Assembly (NCBI GenBank): GCA_022605405.1
Contig: JABYQQ010000001.1
Location: 1 to 64,000, forward strand
Direction of reading: 5' to 3'
DNA from: Earliella scabrosa
Lineage: Eukaryota; Basidiomycota; Agaricomycetes; Polyporales; Polyporaceae
DNA: 64,000 nucleotides
The position numbers and the translations under genes were made by a program. How positions within the stretch are numbered: position 1 is the first letter of the stretch; the number at the start of each line of letters is the position of its first letter. Shown in pieces: positions 12,304 through 24,584 of the stretch. The notes under the pieces were generated by a model. The model saw only the letters and a list, made by a program, of their open reading frames with translations. It had not been told where the DNA came from and did not search any database.

Positions 12304-12793
12304 CAGACCCTACTGCTTCTCACGGATGCACATGACCATACAATCCCAACCATGGTGACGTATACCACTGCCTTCAGCTATCAACGTAGACGAATTTGTA
12401 CACGTCTTCTCATCAACACACAGAACGAACCTGTCACGCGTAATCCTCACATATACCACCTTCGCAGACATACCCCATGTGGTTACCGGACCCCCGCCTG
12501 AACGGGACCAACTTACAAGCATGCGTTACATCATTCAGCGACACAAGATAGTAGAATTGACCACTACAAAACAACGTCCAACGCGACCGACCCTCAGTAA
12601 AGTGCATGTTCCATAACTGCCCAACGCGCTAGATGCATTTAGTCGGTCACTTTGAACACCGAGAATCATTAGTGAACACGAACTCACTTTACCGTACTCC
12701 ACTTCCGACTTCCAGCTTGCAATCCATACCCGCGCAATCACGTAGCCTTAGCCATTGATGGGGGAGCTCGTCGTCGCGCAAGTTCGTAACGAC
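12304..12793. other. No gene seen between RING and F-box genes
   Basis: Short open frames only, and the plus strand is C/A-rich. It may contain the F-box gene's 3' UTR and the RING gene's promoter. Confidence 0.4.
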
Positions 12794-13888
12794 TCACACC
12801 CTGCGAATGGAATAACACTCCCGGAATATGCATGTGAACACGCCCGTACGTTTCTGGTCCGTGTCTCGAACCGCTCGGAAGCGAACGCTCTTCAGAGCAG
12901 CGCACGCCCGCAAGATCCCGAGGAGGTCGAGATTCGGTATTCCAGCGACGCCTCCAACGTCGAAGTAGACAATGTCGCAGAGGTGGTGAGGGGAAAGCAT
13001 ACCATGAATGATGTCCAGGTACGACGGGATGCGGCCCCCTTCCGAATCGGTAAACTCCAACGAGCATGTCCTAGGCGCCGACATGAACTCTTTCAGAAAG
13101 AGAGATCCGGTGTGACTACCCGACCGCACGCGGTCCAGGTTGGGCAACGTTATGCGGGGGGGAGGAGGGTCACTGTGGCGTCGGCCCTTTCCGGCTAGGA
13201 GGTGCAGACTCTTGAGCGACCGGCATTGTCCAAGAGATGCCCAGAATGTCGCCGACCAGGGGGTCATGCAGATCGTAAGATGTTGGAGAAGTGGAAGAGA
13301 CACCGTGTTGATCCGGACAGCGAGGGGCATTGACACGACTTCCAAGCAGCGACTTTCCAAGGCGATCGCAGGTGGGAGGGCACCCGCATACGTCCACGGA
13401 TGGAATTGCGCCGACGGAAACGGATAGACCCGTAGTTCCTCCAAACGATGACCGCGGGCCATCGGAACCCGCATCCTCTCAATGAGCGGTTCCGTGTCAC
13501 TATGCCAGCACCAGATAGTGAGCCCCCGTAACCTAACTGCTTGAGCAAACAGCACATCAATGCACGGATGGTCGACCAACCCTTCCGACAGCTGAACGAT
13601 TACGGTGATTGGGAGAGTCTTCGACCGCACCAGCCATTCTGCTACTGCGTCTGCCGTCGTGACCCACCCCATTCCATTGCCTCCCCGCCCGCACAATGTC
13701 CTACCTTCTGGCATAACCTTGAAAGTCGTCCACAATTTCGCGTAGCCTAAAGCCGCAGCTCTCCAAGGCCGAGAGATCGCTGAAACACGGTTCAAGGTCG
13801 AATAGTAGAGCCGATCGTCAGCTACTGCCATTCCAACGATATGTTGAATGATCTCTGCAGGAACTGTCGCCGTAGATGCATGGTTCAA
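12794..13888 (-). CDS. F-box protein with leucine-rich repeats
   Basis: Single-exon 364-aa protein. Residues 1-50 (VPAEIIQHIVGMAVADD, then LNRVSAISRPWRAAALGYAKLWTTF) match the F-box motif with the Pro-x-Glu-I/L start and the C/S-x-x-W-R-x-x-A signature seen in agaricomycete F-box proteins. The rest contains irregular leucine-rich segments such as VRLRGLTIWCW, HRLEELRVYPFP, LPLLQHLTICM, CRSLKSLHLLAGKG and CAALKSVRFRAV. F-box proteins link substrates to the Skp1-Cullin-F-box ubiquitin ligase; the LRR part would bind the substrate, which cannot be predicted. Such genes are strongly expanded in mushrooms. The ATG at 13888 is the only good start before the motif. The reading frame is intact. Confidence 0.88.
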   Translation of the reverse strand: MNHASTATVPAEIIQHIVGMAVADDRLYYSTLNRVSAISRPWRAAALGYAKLWTTFKVMPEGRTLCGRGGNGMGWVTTADAVAEWLVRSKTLPITVIVQLSEGLVDHPCIDVLFAQAVRLRGLTIWCWHSDTEPLIERMRVPMARGHRLEELRVYPFPSAQFHPWTYAGALPPAIALESRCLEVVSMPLAVRINTVSLPLLQHLTICMTPWSATFWASLGQCRSLKSLHLLAGKGRRHSDPPPPRITLPNLDRVRSGSHTGSLFLKEFMSAPRTCSLEFTDSEGGRIPSYLDIIHGMLSPHHLCDIVYFDVGGVAGIPNLDLLGILRACAALKSVRFRAVRDTDQKRTGVFTCIFRECYSIRRV

Positions 13889-16800
13889 TGCCGCATTCTA
13901 GGCGCAGCGTAATTACGGTAAACGCTACCTCGATGTGCCCTGTGTTCCCCTTGTCAATTTGGATACAGCCGTTGTAAAGGATCACGTTAGATAACATACA
14001 TACGATCCACAATATCTGAGTGGGTAGCGTTCGCGACGATGAAAGGAAGGACTGGAGATCATACAAGATGTAGCACGACCTCCACATACACCAGCTGTAG
14101 GACAGTCGCTGCGGTCTTCAATCTCCGACTGAACATGCTCCCCGCGTTTCATTCTCCGACACTGAAGGCGACCGTAACGCGTCCCGAACACTCATCTATC
14201 TGTTGACCCCACCACAACCAGTAGCATACGATCACAAGCCACAAACCTCGAGCATGCAACCCCTTTCACGAACATAACGCGTATTCCGCGAGCAATTCCG
14301 ATCAACCTACCCCTGTCGGATCACGCGTCCATCACCACGTCTTCCACGACCAACCGCAAACCACGAAACATACTGCAACATGTATATACACACCCATACA
14401 CACACGGGACCAGCAATTGTGTCTTAGAAATGCCTCCCGACGGACTGTTCAGAGCAAATATGAAATCTATGCAGCGACCACAGGCGAACAAACAACCGTA
14501 ATTACTGGCACCCTGACCACGTACATCCGTTCGCCCGTACAGAACTCGATCTCAGATACCACTCACGCCTAACGCATACAACTCTATAGAACGAACGGGA
14601 AATCGTCCGAGGGATCCAGTCCGCTCGTACTATACTGAGGCCGGCCTATCAAACGAGCCATCGATATAACTTCAAATCCGGCACCACCAACCTCCGAAAT
14701 CAGACCGCACAGACCAACTCGCTTCCTAACCAGGTGACACTCCACCAACACTATATCGTCGCGCACAACAGAGGAGACCGGTACGCGCTTCATCGCATGC
14801 AATGACTTGTACTCCGCAGTTGCATCAAATACCCCATAGAACGGCTGTCCGGTGCATCAACAATCGGCATAGAACAGTACGTCATACTGACTCACCGACG
14901 CACGTGGCCCACAGTCAACATTATGAACAGCTTCAAACGTACGCCCGTCGTTACCTGTACGCTCATATCAGTCATATGCGCCAACGACAGTCACCCACAG
15001 CACATACCGCATGGCGTCCCATACACGAGCCCACACGCAGCTAGACCACTTACGTCTGCCGGACGGAGAAGCTCCAACGACACTGTAAGGTCCGGCATCA
15101 CTGCACTCTCTCGCACTTGCCACACAAGTTGTCGCACGTATCCAACCGCCCAAACACGCAACGGCCGGTTCCACCAACACACCGTATCAGTGAAATCGTG
15201 TTTCGGCGTGCGCGGACCCCAACATACTTCCGGCGGAATATGTGCCAACGCCGCAATAGCGCATGGCCGGTTCTGAAAGTCCAGAAATCCCGCCACGCGC
15301 CTTCAGAAGCTACTCAGCATCAACATAGCGCCGACATACAACCATCACATACCTCACATCCCCATCAGTAAGCCACCGACGTCTCGTACAAATATTTTCC
15401 CGTTCGCTGTTCTCGTCGGCACTATAATCTCACACAAATTTTCACAGGCATCAGTATCCCGCTCAACGCAGACAACGTCAGCACTCACGAAGGACTGGTA
15501 TTCTCGTCGGTTTGGTCCCTGCTCCTCATCCTTAAAGTGAACCGTTCACCTGAGCCCTGACCACACACCGTACGTCTATACTCACCGCAGCCGGTTCTGT
15601 GATCGAGGGCGAACCATTCAAAACAGTCGGTATCAACTGGACCGATACGATCAAGGCACGTTTCCTGTTTCAGTCCACAGGCCGTACTTATACCAGCAGA
15701 GACGCCATACGAACTTCGAGACTATCTGTTTTTTGTACCCTCAACCGTTGCAACCCCACGATATTCAATAATCCCCCACACGACAATCCCCTCGTCCACG
15801 CCCAGACCGCCACGCATGCCCCCTAGAACGGTCGCACAGCCTCTGCGCGCTTAATCCAGGACGCGGTCCAGACACGCCCTCGGACCGAAACTCGCCTCCA
15901 AGCTCCATATCCAATCATCATTAAAGCGCATATATCCTGATGACACCGGGACCCCCGCGCGAACCTCACAACAGCCCTCGCGACAACAGCTCGTACAGCG
16001 TCCATATTATCTACTCACTACGCTAACCGAACCTCTCCGCACCCATACCACCCATCACCCATCCCACGTTCGCCACCCTAGCACACACAGCAAATACCGC
16101 CGGGCCATGTTATACGACGACAATGATGTAAGCACCCCATACACATATCATCGTTCGCTCCCTCGTACTCACCATAATCCATCCCCTGTCCGTATACCCC
16201 AATCCACGTCCCATTCTTGTTCAAAGGCGGCTGATGCAGACAGCCCGATCGTCGAACACGCCGGCGCACCCGCAGCCAACTTGTGTCCGTACGTAGTACC
16301 AAACCCGCACCAAGCTCTAGCACATGATACAAACCCGGCCTACACTCAGCACTGCAGTACACCTCCTCTGCGTCACGCACTGATGCTGGTGCTCCCATCC
16401 CACACCAGTAAGTATTCAACGATGAATTGCCATCGCCATAGCCACTAAGTTGACCACCAGATAAACCGCATCTGACACATATCCGCTGCCACACCAACCC
16501 CGTGAACCCATGGGCGCATTGCCGAATCCCTGACCTTACCATGTATTTCCCCCAAGGAAGTGCATCCGTTGTCATTCACCACGGGCACGACGCTACACCC
16601 CTTTACGCACCTCTACAAGTCCATTACTGCCCGGCCTCGCTGTACATGCCCGACACGAACTCCTCCATCATTGCACTCACCGGACAAACCCAGGGTCGAT
16701 TTGCAACGACGGCAGGTTGTGTCGTTGTTATGAAGTACGCTAATGCACTCTGCAACTCATACACAGACATCACGGAGCACGACGTAGATCACATACGGGC

Positions 16801-17420
16801 ATTCTTCAGCACCGCGCCGTAACTGTGTGCGCACAGAACGTTCCGCGTATACAACCACCATGATCAGTACACACATACGACCACCAATACGGAGACGATA
16901 CGTAGAACATATACACGCACCAGTATGTCACGATATGTAGAAAAGCACGATGAATTCCGATCACAATCATTTCGAACCCACACCCTACTAGTCCGTCCGA
17001 CAGAGGAGTACAGAGACGACATCTGCCATGATATAAACAGTTCATCGAATGTCCCTCGTTAATAACATGGCCACCGCACCAGCACACCGCCCTTGAAATC
17101 ACTACACTTTCTGTAGCATGTCACATCACCGTCAATGCATAACGCTCTCGGGCTGTACATGTCCGATCGCGTACTGTCGGCATTATCACATCCTACAACA
17201 CTCGCCCACTATTCATAACCGTTCGCATACTCAGCATCCATCGGCAGTACCAGTTCGCATACATATCGACAATACCGGTTCATATACATACGGGCTCGTC
17301 TACGCGTACGCTCAATCAACTCGCCGTCCGTTCCGTCCGCACTTCCAGGGCACAAATACAGCGTAATCGAAGGCTTCTCGCGATACAGTCGGATCGATGC
17401 CACATGCCCACACGTACCTC
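13889..17420. other. 3.5-kb stretch with few open frames and strong C/A strand bias
   Basis: No supported gene. The plus strand from about 14,190 to 17,400 is visibly rich in C and A and poor in G (CCACAACCAG, ACACCCATACACACACGGG), producing only short open frames. I see no tandem repeat or terminal repeat. It may be a decayed element or transcribed non-coding DNA. Confidence 0.4.
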
Positions 17421-18341
17421 TCATCCGCAAGACGTTCGCCGCGACGCCACCTGATCCAAGGCTTCCTTGACAACACGCATCTGAATCTCAGTGAGCACGC
17501 CTTTGGCGCACAACTCGATCAACCAACCGTCCCGCGTTGACATGCGTGCAAAGACACGCAGGTACGCCTCATCCCTGATTCCCGACTGACGGAAGAGCTC
17601 GGCAAGCCGGTGAGCATCATCCCGAGGCAGACCCACCGTAAGCAATGTCTTCAGCATCGGGTGCTCAGGAGAACAAGCAACGTCGGCCTTTTCCCGGGAC
17701 CGGCCCCCTCCGTCGGAACACCCGGACGGCGAGTGCGATCGCATTCCTGCCCTTCCAGGAATCGCCACGTACGCATTGTTTGACCCGGTCTTGAAACCCG
17801 GGGAGTTTCCGCGTTTGCTTCGCTCCCGCACTTTACCCGAAGGACCCGCACCTCGCAAAGGCGGTGAAGAGGAGCGCTGCGTGTTCAGTCAAGCAATGGA
17901 CGAAAGGCGCAAGTTAACGTATACCACACCTGCCGCCCAACACGGGCATCGACCCGCACGGCATGGGAAAGATGACACTTCAGCTGCATCTTCAAATACG
18001 AGGTGACCGGCCACGCGCCTTCAAACTGGATGAGGAACGACAGTTTCTTGAAGACCTAAACACAAACTGTCCAGCATTCGCTAGTAGACAACAATACAGG
18101 TACTCACGTCGTCCTTCACAGCCTTAAGCTTGGCAGGACTTTGCTTCCTATACGCGACATTCGAATTGATCCCTCGAGCCGCACACGACTCACGAATCGC
18201 CACCTGCACGACCAGTTATCAATAGTACCTTAAAGACTGCATGCGAATCAATGCACTCACCAGCATCGCCTGAAAGCTGTCACCACAGCGCTCCATACCC
18301 ATCTGCTCCTGCAACGAATTACCATCCGCCGGGTCCGCCAT
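17421..18341 (-). CDS. Orphan agaricomycete protein with helical C-terminal domain
   Basis: Four exons (18341-18261, 18203-18108, 18055-17930, 17876-17421), all with GT...AG borders and matching phases, give 252 aa. It starts MADPADGNSLQEQMG. The middle contains a Trp-Pro-Val motif (FEGAWPVTSYLKM) typical of an agaricomycete-restricted family I know only as hypothetical. A low-complexity basic linker (KVRERSKRG) precedes a C-terminal all-helical segment (LLTVGLPRDDAHRLAEL, ...RVVKEALDQV) that resembles a SAM-like helix bundle. The exact exon fit and absence of stops argue for a real gene. Function unknown. No mobile-element terminus is visible next to it. Confidence 0.65.
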
Positions 18342-19575
18342 ATGGATACGTCGTGGCATACGCCGCGGTTCTGCAACGAGGTCTGCGCAACGGACGCGGG
18401 TCAACAATCCCACAACACGGTAGAATCACAGAACGCACCCAGCATCTGAGCGAACACGAAGGGGCGTACGAGACCACAGTGGAGGTAGTGGACGAAGCGA
18501 GAGCTAAGACGCAAACGCCTAGAGCACGCCCAGGCAGCACCCGTTCAGGTCTGGTCACATGACCTGGCCCCCCCTCCCGAGCACGGACCACCAAAAACGG
18601 TAACCCTCAACCCCATTGACGTCATATACACGTGCTAACCCGGGGCCAGACCTCGGTAGCGCCCACAACTCATCGTCCGGCCATCGGACGAGTCGCCCGA
18701 TCCCATCATTTCCAGGGGGGACTGCCCCAAAAGGCAAGTCAAGCCGCTACCTAATACAGTAGTTTCTACCCCAATTGGACTAGCACGGAGGCGGTGCACC
18801 AGATTTGATGCAAAGATTCGTCATTACTCGTCTGAAGACCTGTCCACTGATCGTGTCCAGGAATAGACTCTATTTCGGTCTTCGCGTACCGACGGAGAAC
18901 GGATTCAGATCATTCAGAAGAAGTCAACCTACGTAGAATTTCCAAGTGTAATATTAGAGAACTGGCTGGCGGCCCGCGAGACTAAGTATAACATGGATGG
19001 GGAATACAGAGAAAGGCTTGAGGGCCATGATGCTTGAGTTCCAATACTGAGCGCACACTGATATACGGTCCGTATTGTTTCAAACGATGCGCATATAGCC
19101 GCACACAGCATAAGACATGTAAGTGGTCGAGTCACAACCGTGCCTGTCCTGGTAATTGACGTCCCCACACATGGACGAAGGAATATTCGGGTCTGGGATT
19201 GAAGACGTAATAGACGTTCACGTAGATGGGCACTTCACAGCCTTCCCAACGCCGAGCGCGCGAGGCGTAGAAGACGCTTGCACTCCTGTCTATGTAGGAC
19301 CGCCCTTCGGATCAGCCGAGGATCCCATCAGGCGTCCTTTTTTTTATTTTTTGGCGGAGCGCAGATTGCCCACACCCGCAGTCGTCCCGAGGGCACATCA
19401 TGCAGGTGGTGGGCGCGCTGACACCTGGCCATACGCTTGCACGTCGGCTAGGATGTTATAGGATTCGAGATCGTTCAAAGCACGTTACCGTTCGCCGCGA
19501 GGAAATGCCTTTACGCACTTCTGTGTGGGACTCGTTTGGGGGAAAGATCACACAGGCACGCCCGAGGGCCGCCCA
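18342..19575. other. Intergenic, no supported gene
   Basis: Contains a T-run (19338-19352) and short open frames on both strands without motifs. The region just before 19576 is downstream of the LINE fragment and may be its 3' UTR. Confidence 0.4.
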
Positions 19576-20214
19576 TCACCTCCCCCTTTTAATACCCACT
19601 AAAACCCCGCTGTCCAACACCCACTCCGGTGGGAGGTCATTGGTATCCAGCACTGGTGCCCACACCGCTGCCACTCGGTCGGCATCCAGAGCCCCAGCCC
19701 CCAGCCATTTAGCTGCGGACCGTCTGTCCAGATCAAGTCTACGGTCCATGGCGGCATACCATCGGTTTGTGACCTCCGCCTCCGTAAACTCCGTCCCTTC
19801 GTTCTGGATCACCCGAGTGCACCGCAACTTCCAGATCAAGTGCAGGGATTCGGTGCATAGGATCGACCAGAGCTCTTCCGCAAGCGGGTTCCGAGCGTTA
19901 CCCCGCTCTCTCCGTATAACCACGCATTGCGCGCCGAAAGTTGTTCCCCACATCGCTCCCTTCCATTCGAAGCCTGCGGACTCCCAGGTCTGTTTCAGCA
20001 GGGACCAGACCAGCTCCTGCCCTACGCATTCGCAGTCGAAGAAGATGTGGGTCGGGGACTCGACATCCCCGCAAGTCGCACATTGTGCTCTCGCCTTGAG
20101 TTCGTCTGACATTTTTTCAATTAGCCACCTCGCGCCGACCATGTATCCGTCGTGTATCATCAGCCAGAGGAACTGCCTGCCGTCCTTGAAGGCGGTATCT
20201 TCCACTTGCAGCAC
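19576..20214 (-). pseudogene. LINE-type reverse transcriptase C-terminus (zinc-binding domain), 5'-truncated
   Basis: The 212-aa frame has the layout of the domain at the end of many non-LTR reverse transcriptases in mushrooms. FLWLMIHDGYMVGARW is followed by a CCHC-type knuckle: AQCATCGDVESPTHIFFDC contains C-x2-C, then H and C. A conserved Trp-rich helix (HLIWKLRCTRVIQNEG) and RNRW-like NRWYAAMDRRLDLDR follow, and the end is VLDSGVLVGIK, a typical last motif. The reverse transcriptase and endonuclease domains are not found upstream, where the frame breaks after about 20,214-20,380, so this is a 5'-truncated copy. Confidence 0.75.
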
Positions 20215-22680
20215 GAGACTGGCTGCTATTCCTTCCGAGCTGCACCGGGGCCCTCTTAGAGCGGGCGATGGCGGCGACCAGCTTCACATTGATACCGGTT
20301 ATGCTTGTGCGTGTGCCGTGTATGCGAACGACGTCTGGGAGGTCGCTGGGGTAGATGTATGTCAGAGCAGAGTCTTGCAATACGACGCACCTTCTGACTT
20401 ACAACAGACTGACTCGACCCTTGAAGCGTCATCCCGGTACGTGGACATGCGCGCGTCCAGCACGTTCATGTTCAGTTTATCCCCTGGTACGCGCAACAAG
20501 CATGTCAGCAAACATGTCCTGTGCCATCGAGGAGTCGGTGCAGAGGAATGACGTTGACAAGTCAGATGCAGAGGAGAAAGAGTGAAGTCGAGACTCGGAT
20601 CGCACTGTGTAGCTCATGATGGGAGATCATGCGTGTGCATGCTTTACTTCGTCCGAGTAATGCTGATGCCCGCCTCAAATCTCGTCTGGCTTGTACAGCC
20701 AGCCGCCGACATCCGACAGCCATGGATGCGTGACATACATCTCCCGTGGACCGGCCTCGCGCGCACCAGCAAAGACAGACGTCCCCGCCTCCGAGCTTCT
20801 CAGGGTCAATCAGAATCATCGAGCGTACGGCCGTGATGCAGAACTCGACGTCGGGCGCCAGCTTGTGGCATGTCATTGTGGGAGTCTGACGTGCGAGCTT
20901 GCGTGGAGGTGAGCGGGTACACATTGTGGGACGGGCTCGAGTACGAGGAATGGAGTGGGCCGTCCGGGAAGGAGACATGTGAGACGAGTGCGGAGAGGTT
21001 GAGGGCGAGAGGTGACGCGTACGCGCCAAACGAAGGGTTGCTACGCCAGGAGCGCGTTCAGGCGAGCGCGATTGATGCGGGGATGCCGATGCTCAGGCGG
21101 GTGCCCGACGAGAAGGAGGTCTGATGTGCTGATTGAAATCGCACTCGTATCTGTGCGGGATGACGTCGACAGTAAACAGAACATACCTGCGCGCACACAC
21201 TCTGGCACGTACTGCTCGCCCAAGAAGGCGGAGAGCCCGTTTCTGGAGGCTCGATTGCGCTGTTTCGCGCCTCGTTCGGGTTGAACTACCTGCAGAGAGC
21301 ATGACGATCGTGATAGACGGGGATATCGGTCGACGGCGTGACTAATACATCGTTCTCCTCCGTAGATCCCGGCGCGGGGCGCGATGTTTTGCTTGAGATA
21401 CGCAACGTCAGTCAGCTGGCTCTACGTCTTCAATCCGTGGCGCGTCTACTTCATGCTCATACATAGCGTCTAGACAGGAGGACGCATCAGGACTACCGAT
21501 TCGTGAAGTCCAGCAACTCCTGCCTGCAAGTCGAGGTCAGCACATCCCTAAGCGGAACGGGGTGCGACAAACCTAGTCCACCCGCCGTGCCGTTCGGGTA
21601 CTGTCCGCAAGAAAACACCGTCGAGTACACTCGCCACACCTGTTGCAAGTTCTGCATTGCTGCCCGAGGAGGTAGAGGAACACGAGCGGAAATCATGCCG
21701 AGTTTGCAGCTGATCATGTTTGGTATGTGGCGTCTATCGCGAGAGCATCACGTCAGAACCCGAACTTCAGAGCCTCGCGCTGTAGCACAGGGTTAGGGAA
21801 GAGCGAGATTGACGGACGGACAGAGACAAACTCACCGCGGCCTGTACTCCGCTTGTTACATGAACGGTACGCGTGCGATCCTGACGCAGTACTGCGTAGG
21901 CGGCGAGCATGATCGCCGGGAAGGGAGGGCTGAGTTTGAGGTGGCACAGAAGGCAGCCGGAGATCGACCACCACAGAGCAAACGTCTGCCATCCATCGGC
22001 CGTTGGCGGACGGCACAACGGAGGAGAGAGAAGTGTGGTCGAAAACTGGAGGACCCACCGCGTTGATCATCCTCACGGCCTTCATAGACATCCTTCATGT
22101 AGCATCATTGCAACAGCACGTATCGGCCATTCCGATCCCGGGGGTCTCTCAAGTCCAGGAATTCCTGCGACCAAGTCGATGTCAGCACATCTCCAATGAG
22201 ACCTCAGCACCACGCACACGAACCTGGTCCGCCCGCCGCTCCGTCCTGGTACTGCCTGCTAGTGCAAGCACGACCACGAGGTACACCTACTCGAAACTGT
22301 CGTCCAGGAGTTTCAGTTCCCGAGTTCGAACTCTTTCATGTATTGATGATGCAGACTTCCGCCAGGTCGCAACTCCGCCCGATGATCTCGCTCTCCGCAA
22401 TCAAGTTCTGCCGTCATCACTCATCAAATTCTACAGTAGTCATACCACAATCTACTCTGTGCCACCCCGAGCCCCCTCTTCACTGTCATTCATGGCAAAC
22501 TCTACAAGCAATACATGAGCACGTACCCCATCTCACAATCATCCCTCTCTCAAGTGAATGCGCAACTTCCCCAGCCGGGCGTCAGGATGCCATCACTCCG
22601 TAGTACTACGCGATCCCAGAGCGCCCGTCGCCACCGAACCTCCTAACTTCCACCACACGGAGGACCAAACTCTTCATGGC
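20215..22680. other. No supported gene; contains a diverged internal duplication
   Basis: Many short overlapping frames. A segment near 21,498-21,640 (AAGTCCAGCAACTCCTGCCTG, then AAGTCGAGGTCAGCACATC and CGTTCGGGTACTGTC) recurs diverged near 22,146-22,300 (AAGTCCAGGAATTCCTGCGAC, AAGTCGATGTCAGCACATC, CGTCCTGGTACTGCC). The copies could be remnants of a duplicated minus-strand gene, but no motif identifies it. Confidence 0.4.
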
Positions 22681-22957
22681 ATGGCCCAAGTCGTGATCCG
22701 AAGGCGCCAGTCCTCGGCGGGCGCAAGTCGAGATCGGCGGGCGCAAGTCGTGATGGGCGGGCGGAAGTCCCAACGAGCGGGCGCAACTCGAGATTGGCGG
22801 GCGCAAGTCGTGATGGGCGGGCGCAAGTCGTGATGGGCGGGCGGAAGTCATGATGGGCGGGCGCAAGTCGTGATGGGCGGGCGCAAGTCGTGATGGGCGG
22901 GCGGAAGTCATGATGGGCGGGCGCAAGTCGTGATGGGCGGGCCCAAGTCGTGATGGA
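22681..22957. repeat. 20-bp minisatellite, about 14 units, with 60-bp higher-order period
   Basis: The unit is GCGCAAGTCGTGATGGGCGG with a recurrent variant GCGGAAGTCATGATGGGCGG every third copy, giving a 60-bp higher-order repeat from 22,801 onward. The first units (22,681-22,800) are more diverged. Open frames of 120-122 aa on the minus strand (repeating PSRLAPAHHDLRPP) are by-products of the 60-bp periodicity. Confidence 0.9.
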
Positions 22958-24092
22958 TGGCAGTGCACCTCTTTCGTCGAGTTGTCGATATGTCGAGGAT
23001 CCTCTCACCACACAGCCACCCGAAGGCTATCAGTGCGCCGAGTCCCTACGACGTCATCCGTTCCCAACGCTCCATAGCTAGTAACTTGCCGAGCCATGGC
23101 GAACCCCTTCCCTCCTGCACAACACTTTTGCACTGTCGTCCCCCCGAGCACTCACCTCCATCCCCAATCTCACGATACGCACGTGCGCCTGCAGCCAGCA
23201 TCTTCTACCATCACAAGCCAGAGAGACTCAGAGCACTACTCGTCCCGTCCGAGTCAGCGCATTAACCTGTCTAGGTATTGCACTCCAATTCCCGAACACC
23301 CCTTCGACTACACAGAAACAACACATCCACGGCGTTTATCCCAACTTTCTGATCTTCCGATATTAACCATAGTCTATCCATTCACGATGTTTCCCTCCCC
23401 GCGTCGCCAAACGTATATATCTCGCACAGAGCTACATCGATGTGGGCACGCACGGAGATGCCTCGCGTTATGAACCACATTGACTACGCACCACCGCCGG
23501 CGGCAAGGCCCACGCACACGATCATGTTCCACATGACTGCTAGCTCGACCCGCATACCTCTAGTATCTGTGCAATAATCTTCACTTGAAGTGTCCATTTC
23601 CCCTTCAGGTTATAATATTCACTCGAACGGTTGGCACACTTGTTATGGACTTGGGCTCCAACTTAATGATAGGTCCCCACCACGCATTCCCTACTCCCTT
23701 CCAACAGTTGGGCAACACACGTTTATTCAGGTCAATCGCGGTCTTGTCCAAGCCGCCAGAGCAACTCCTCCCGCCTACCACTTTCCTAACCCGATCACTG
23801 CGCGCATACCCCAGATTTTCCACTCTTGATACACAGCTCTCACATCGACCTCAACACAGTCGATCACGTCTGTCACTTTAACATCCCATTGAACCCACCC
23901 CAGTACGCGCCTCAGGTGACAAGTTCCATCCTCCTCGCAGAGTTCGTAGACCACAACACCGACATCATCTCCCCGTAACTCTCAATATAGATCTCCTCCA
24001 CTCATAATATTCTCCCCTCTGACCAGATCTACTCCGCCTCTCCCGACTCTGCTATTCCCTCGCATGCATGTACGTGCTCCCTGTCTCCCTCT
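22958..24092. other. No supported gene
   Basis: C/T- and A-rich plus strand with short open frames lacking motifs. Lies beyond the 3' end of the small minus-strand gene. Confidence 0.4.
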
Positions 24093-24383
24093 CTAAAGGT
24101 TAGCTTTCAGTCGTCGAGCTCCTGCAAGCCACAACATGCTATCAATCCATCGGGTCGCGTCAGGCTTCAAAACGTTGCGCGTACCGGGACGGGTTTGTCC
24201 AATCTTCCGGGCTCTAGCCCTCTCCTCCATTATGAGTCGCAGTTCCTCCTCGATAAGGCGTTTTTGTATCATCTGCCGCAGCCGAATCAAGGTCTTAATC
24301 TCTACTCTCGCGGGCTGGGTTACCTCTCGCTCAGAACACTCTGAAGTTCAACATCAACGCTTACCTGTAGCGAACATCTTCAT
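24093..24383 (-). CDS. Small basic helical protein (putative)
   Basis: ATG at 24383 (MKMFAT), a GTAAGC...GAG-AG intron and an exon reading to 24093 give a protein of about 72 aa (VEIKTLIRLRQMIQKRLIEE, then LRLIMEERARARK and TRWIDSMLWLAGARR). It is strongly helical and basic. I do not recognise it. It lies about 200 bp downstream of the H3-tail/PHD gene on the same strand and could be a separate small gene or a decayed exon. The open frame and fitting intron are the only support. Confidence 0.35.
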
Positions 24384-24584
24384 GTCTTGCAAATGGTTGG
24401 ACCTCATACTTGTCGTCCAGTGCTAGGAGTTACGACAATCAGGCAGGGTACGGGCACGCAGTGTTCTAGCTCCCAAGCCGCGCTCCCTTCCTTTAAGCTC
24501 TTCGTGCTCCTCATGGCGCTAGAATGACGAATTGGCATTGCATGATTCCACGACGGCTACACGACATATCACCAACCCGACGTA

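Noticed and set aside
22606..23011. Minus-strand frames of about 120 codons repeating RLAPAHHDLRPP
   Set aside because: Translation of the 20-bp minisatellite, not a gene.
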